Source: Cutibacterium sp.
Lineage (GTDB): Bacteria; Actinomycetota; Actinomycetes; Propionibacteriales; Propionibacteriaceae
Length of the DNA stretch: 64,000 nucleotides
Direction of reading: 5' to 3'
Assembly (NCBI RefSeq): GCF_030525615.1
Contig: NZ_JAUNEJ010000002.1
Coordinates: 340,150 to 404,149 of the forward strand
A program made the translations under genes and the position numbers. Shown in pieces: positions 61,433-64,000 of the stretch. The notes beneath the pieces are model-generated. The model was not told the origin of the DNA, did no database searches, and saw only the letters and a list, made by a program, of their open reading frames with translations. Each line of letters opens with the position of its first letter. Positions within the stretch are counted from its first letter, which is position 1.

Positions 61433-62458
61433 ATGGATTCAGCTGACGCGATGAATCTCCCCAAAGTCGTCCTGCACGATCATCTTGACGGCGGGGTGCG
61501 TCCGGTGACAGTTTTAGACCTCGCAGCCGAGCATGGCCGACCAGTCCCTGTTAGCGACCCGGACGATCTTGCCGACTGGTTTTTCGAGGCTGCTGACTCT
61601 GGCTCCCTCACCCGATACCTTGACACTTTCGCCGAGACGGTCGCTCTCATGCAGGATGGTGACTCTTTGCGCCGCATAGCGCGAGAATTCGTCGAAGATA
61701 TGGCCAACGACGGAGTTATTTACGCCGAAACTCGATGGGCTCCCCAGCAGCATCTCGCGGGTGGTCTGACAGCTGCACAAGCGACCGAGGCAGTTCAAGC
61801 TGGCCTCTTGGAGGGGATGGAATCCGCATCCACGTCGGGCAAAATCATCATCGTGCGACAGATCCTGTGCCTCATGAGACAACTTGATGTCCCGGAGGAT
61901 GTCGTCGATCTTGCCGTCAACCATGCCCCCGGGGTTGTTGGCGTCGACATCGCTGGTCCCGAGAATGGCTTCCCCCTTGCACCCTTCACCGATGCTTTAA
62001 AGCGTGTCCAATCAGCTGGAATACACCTCACCGTCCACGCCGGCGAGGCAGCTGGCCCGGAGTCGATTCTCGACGCCCTCGACCATGGCGCGGAACGCCT
62101 CGGGCACGGGGTGCGCGTCATCGAGGACCGGGACGCAGCGGGTTGGGGCCCGACGGCCCAGCGAGTACTGTCTGGCCGGATACCGTTGGAAGTCTGTCCG
62201 TCGTCCAACACCCAGACCGGTATCTGCCGCTCGATTGCAGATCATCCGTTGTCCGTGCTGTGGCCGGCCGGATTCAACCTCACCCTCAGCTGCGACAATC
62301 GCCTCATGAGCCGGACGACGACGTCCCGGGAGATTTCGCTGGTATCCCAGGTCCTCGGCTGGAACCGTGACCAGGCTCTCTCGGTGCAGCGCAATGCCCT
62401 GCAGGCGGCATTCTGCACCTCAGCCGAGAAGAAGTCCCTGGCGCGCTTGCTGGTGTGA
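61433..62458 (+). CDS. add: Adenosine deaminase
   Basis: A 341-residue purine deaminase. Zinc and catalytic motifs are HDHLDGG near the N-terminus, VHAGEA (His and Glu) and ERLGHGVR, with SSNTQT and SCDNRLMS in place of the usual SxDDP. It would convert adenosine to inosine. ATG at 61433 (or 61451) is chosen because homology begins there; the frame is open upstream across the gltA end. Ends at a strong bidirectional terminator. Confidence 0.92.
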   Translation: MDSADAMNLPKVVLHDHLDGGVRPVTVLDLAAEHGRPVPVSDPDDLADWFFEAADSGSLTRYLDTFAETVALMQDGDSLRRIAREFVEDMANDGVIYAETRWAPQQHLAGGLTAAQATEAVQAGLLEGMESASTSGKIIIVRQILCLMRQLDVPEDVVDLAVNHAPGVVGVDIAGPENGFPLAPFTDALKRVQSAGIHLTVHAGEAAGPESILDALDHGAERLGHGVRVIEDRDAAGWGPTAQRVLSGRIPLEVCPSSNTQTGICRSIADHPLSVLWPAGFNLTLSCDNRLMSRTTTSREISLVSQVLGWNRDQALSVQRNALQAAFCTSAEKKSLARLLV

Positions 62459-62463
62459 GATCG

Positions 62464-62504
62464 TGATCGTGGGGCGGTACCCCAGCGGTACCGCCCCACG
62501 ATCA
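62464..62504. terminator. Bidirectional terminator between add and ald
   Basis: An 18-bp perfect stem beginning TGATCGTGGGGCGG and ending with its complement, around a 5-nt loop (CCAGC). It serves both convergent genes. Confidence 0.85.
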
Positions 62505-62512
62505 TTCAATCC

Positions 62513-63625
62513 TCAGAGGAGTTCGGAGACACAGGAGACATCCATACCGAGGGCCTCTCCAACACCAGCGGTGTAGAGCTTGCCGTCGTAAGTCGTCAGG
62601 CCGCGAGCCAGCTCGTTGTGTTTCTGGCAGGCGCCCTTCCAACCTTCCTCAGCGATGAGCACCGCGTAACGCATGGTGGCGTTGGTCAGTGCGTAAGTCG
62701 AGGTGTGCGGGACGGCACCTGGCATGTTAGCCACGCAGTAGAACACCGAATCGTGGACTTTGAACGTGGGATCAGCATGAGTCGTCGGGTGGGAATCTTC
62801 GAAGCAGCCGCCCTGGTCGATAGCGATGTCAACAAGCACCGATCCCGGCATCATCTGTGAAACGGTCTCGTTGTCGACCAGATGTGGGGTACGAGCGCCA
62901 GGAACCAACACAGACCCAATGACCAGATCGGATTCCTTACATGCTTCCTTGACCGCCAGCGGGCTGGAGAACTGGGTACGGATGCGTCCGCCGGTCACCT
63001 CATCGATGTAACGCATACGGGCGAGGTTGACATCGTAAACCGTGACGTCTGCCCCCATGCCGTCGGCCACGCGAGCAGCGCAGAACCCAGCAACGCCGCC
63101 GCCAAGCACCGTCACTCGACCATTGCGGACACCGGAGCCACCGCCGATGAGCACACCATTTCCGCCGGCTGACTGCATGAGACAGTTAGCACCGACCTGC
63201 GCTGCCAGCCGACCGGCAATTTCCGACATCGGGGACAACAGCGGCAGGGAATGATCGTCCATCTCGACCGTCTCATAGGCGATCGAGATGACCTTGCGCT
63301 TCAGGAGCTCCTCGGTGAGTGGACGATCAGCGGCCAGATGCAGGTAGGTGAAGAGGGTCAAGCCCTCATGCATACGGTGATACTCCTCCTCGATGGGCTC
63401 CTTGACCTTCAAGACGAGCTCGGTATCATCCCACACCTTGTCGACGTCATCGACGATCTTCGCGCCGGCGTCCTTGAACTCATCGTCCGGGATCTTTGAA
63501 CCCAAGCCAGCGCCGGCCTGCACCAAAACCTCATGGCCATGACTCACCAAAGAATTGACGCCGGCGGGTGTGATCGCTACGCGGAACTCGTTGTTTTTAA
63601 TTTCTGTAGGTACACCTACACGCAT
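62513..63625 (-). CDS. ald: Alanine dehydrogenase
   Basis: A 370-residue NAD-dependent L-alanine dehydrogenase (alanine to pyruvate plus ammonia). The N-terminal MRVGVPTEIKNNEFRVAI is the family signature, and the Rossmann motif is VTVLGGGVAGFCAARVADGM. The ATG at 63625 is chosen because AAGGAGAAGG lies just upstream and homology starts there; the frame is open to 63778 without support. Confidence 0.95.
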   Translation of the reverse strand: MRVGVPTEIKNNEFRVAITPAGVNSLVSHGHEVLVQAGAGLGSKIPDDEFKDAGAKIVDDVDKVWDDTELVLKVKEPIEEEYHRMHEGLTLFTYLHLAADRPLTEELLKRKVISIAYETVEMDDHSLPLLSPMSEIAGRLAAQVGANCLMQSAGGNGVLIGGGSGVRNGRVTVLGGGVAGFCAARVADGMGADVTVYDVNLARMRYIDEVTGGRIRTQFSSPLAVKEACKESDLVIGSVLVPGARTPHLVDNETVSQMMPGSVLVDIAIDQGGCFEDSHPTTHADPTFKVHDSVFYCVANMPGAVPHTSTYALTNATMRYAVLIAEEGWKGACQKHNELARGLTTYDGKLYTAGVGEALGMDVSCVSELL

Positions 63626-63869
63626 CGCACCTTCTCCTTCGACACTGTGCTCGTATACGCCCTCGCCAACTAGGGCAACACCGCGAGTATAAGCATGTAC
63701 GCAGTTCAACCGCAGCGGAGAACAAAGCGAATTCTTGACGTTTTCACCATCACCCTGTATAAGGCGCGATTTGGCCATCCGACACCAGCGCAGTTAGTGA
63801 TTGTCTCTCCCACGAGTCTCCGATCAGCGGAGGGCAGATGAACTCGCCGGTAGCACGGCCAGTGCAGTC

Positions 63870-63895
63870 CATAAGCAACGTCATGCGCAACTACA
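63870..63895 (-). repeat. Dispersed palindromic repeat, copy 2
   Basis: The complement (GTAGTTGCGCATGACGTTGC, then TTATG) matches the left arm at 28321 with 2 mismatches in 25 bp. Only one arm is present here. Confidence 0.65.
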
Positions 63896-63973
63896 GCTAG
63901 AAACCGGAAGATTCAGACCTCCGTCTACTCCCTCAATTATGGAAAGCTGCTTTCGTCACATGGTCTGGTGGTC

Positions 63974-63982
63974 TTGTCCACA
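63974..63982 (+). promoter_or_regulatory. DnaA-box-like TTGTCCACA
   Basis: TTGTCCACA is the form of DnaA box common in GC-rich actinobacteria. A second partial TTGTCCA ends the window at 63994-64000. One or two boxes alone are weak evidence; more may lie beyond the edge. Confidence 0.35.
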
Positions 63983-64000
63983 GATTTTGCGGGTTGTCCA

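Larger units (their letters stand above)
63626..64000. other. Intergenic region at the right edge
   Basis: About 375 bp upstream of ald. It contains the second copy of the dispersed repeat (63870-63895) and, at 63974-63982, a DnaA-box-like TTGTCCACA with a partial repeat (TTGTCCA) at the very end. No gene is visible up to the edge. Confidence 0.5.

Noticed and set aside
1..64000. CRISPR arrays, prophage or insertion sequences
   Set aside because: No regularly spaced repeat-spacer arrays, no transposase, integrase or phage structural genes were seen in any frame.

Overview
The window reads as chromosomal DNA of a high-GC, facultatively anaerobic actinobacterium, most probably a propionibacterium of the Cutibacterium type. 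The reasons are the anaerobic GlpABC glycerol-3-phosphate dehydrogenase, an LPSTG-anchored giant subtilisin, DUF348/G5/double-psi-barrel wall proteins, a tandem 6-phosphofructokinase, actinobacterial-style DnaA boxes, and frequent GTG starts and ATGA/GTGA overlaps. The genus is inferred from gene content; the species cannot be fixed from the sequence alone. I see no rRNA, tRNA, CRISPR array, prophage or insertion sequence. Most of the window is ordinary chromosome, with several small accessory loci.

Layout. 0-7 kb: rpsF, a cell-wall-anchored S8 protease and a rhodanese. 7.4-13.5 kb: a sulfatase locus on the minus strand (ROK regulator, cytoplasmic sulfatase, sugar-porter MFS, anaerobic sulfatase-maturating radical SAM enzyme) with a near-ideal CRP/GlxR-type site in front of the transporter. 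13.6-20 kb: acyl-CoA synthetase, endonuclease IV, an SDR-PlsC-GyrI-like operon and a DUF348/G5/RlpA-like wall protein. 20-23.5 kb: csoR-copZ-copA copper operon with its operator. 23.6-25.3 kb: a cluster of DnaA boxes followed by dnaB. 25.4-28.1 kb: an MDR oxidoreductase, then an SmtB-like repressor overlapping a very Cys/His-rich metallothionein-like protein, then a small membrane protein and a 3-methyladenine glycosylase. 28.6-32.9 kb: glpABC. 33-38.5 kb: 2-hydroxyacid dehydrogenase, MarR-ClC operon, amino-acid permease and a second MarR. 38.8-42.6 kb: SbcD/SbcC-like pair without a zinc hook. 42.6-49.2 kb: TetR-MATE, aminodeoxychorismate lyase-like, YbaK, membrane proteins, an internally deleted CycA-type permease and an L,D-transpeptidase. 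49.3-54.8 kb: PfkB kinase, glutamine-dependent NadE, tandem phosphofructokinase. 54.9-59.8 kb: SRAP protein, lipoproteins, a second L,D-transpeptidase and an SH3/RlpA-like protein with a perfect 201-bp internal repeat. 60-63.6 kb: citrate synthase, adenosine deaminase, alanine dehydrogenase.

How the parts fit. The sulfatase locus looks like import of a small sulfated sugar followed by cytoplasmic desulfation, under catabolite control. The copper and zinc loci are two separate metal-homeostasis modules, each with a cognate repressor and a Cys/His-rich buffering protein. GlpABC, phosphofructokinase, citrate synthase and alanine dehydrogenase belong to central carbon metabolism. Several wall-remodelling proteins (two L,D-transpeptidases, two double-psi-barrel proteins) are scattered through the window.

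The signals most worth a second look are: the SmtB/metallothionein-like pair at 26.5-27.2 kb; the sulfatase locus; a 15-bp palindromic motif (TGAC-R-AAAA-Y-S-GTCA) recurring in intergenic DNA; the DnaA-box cluster before dnaB; the perfect SH3 repeat; and the deleted permease.
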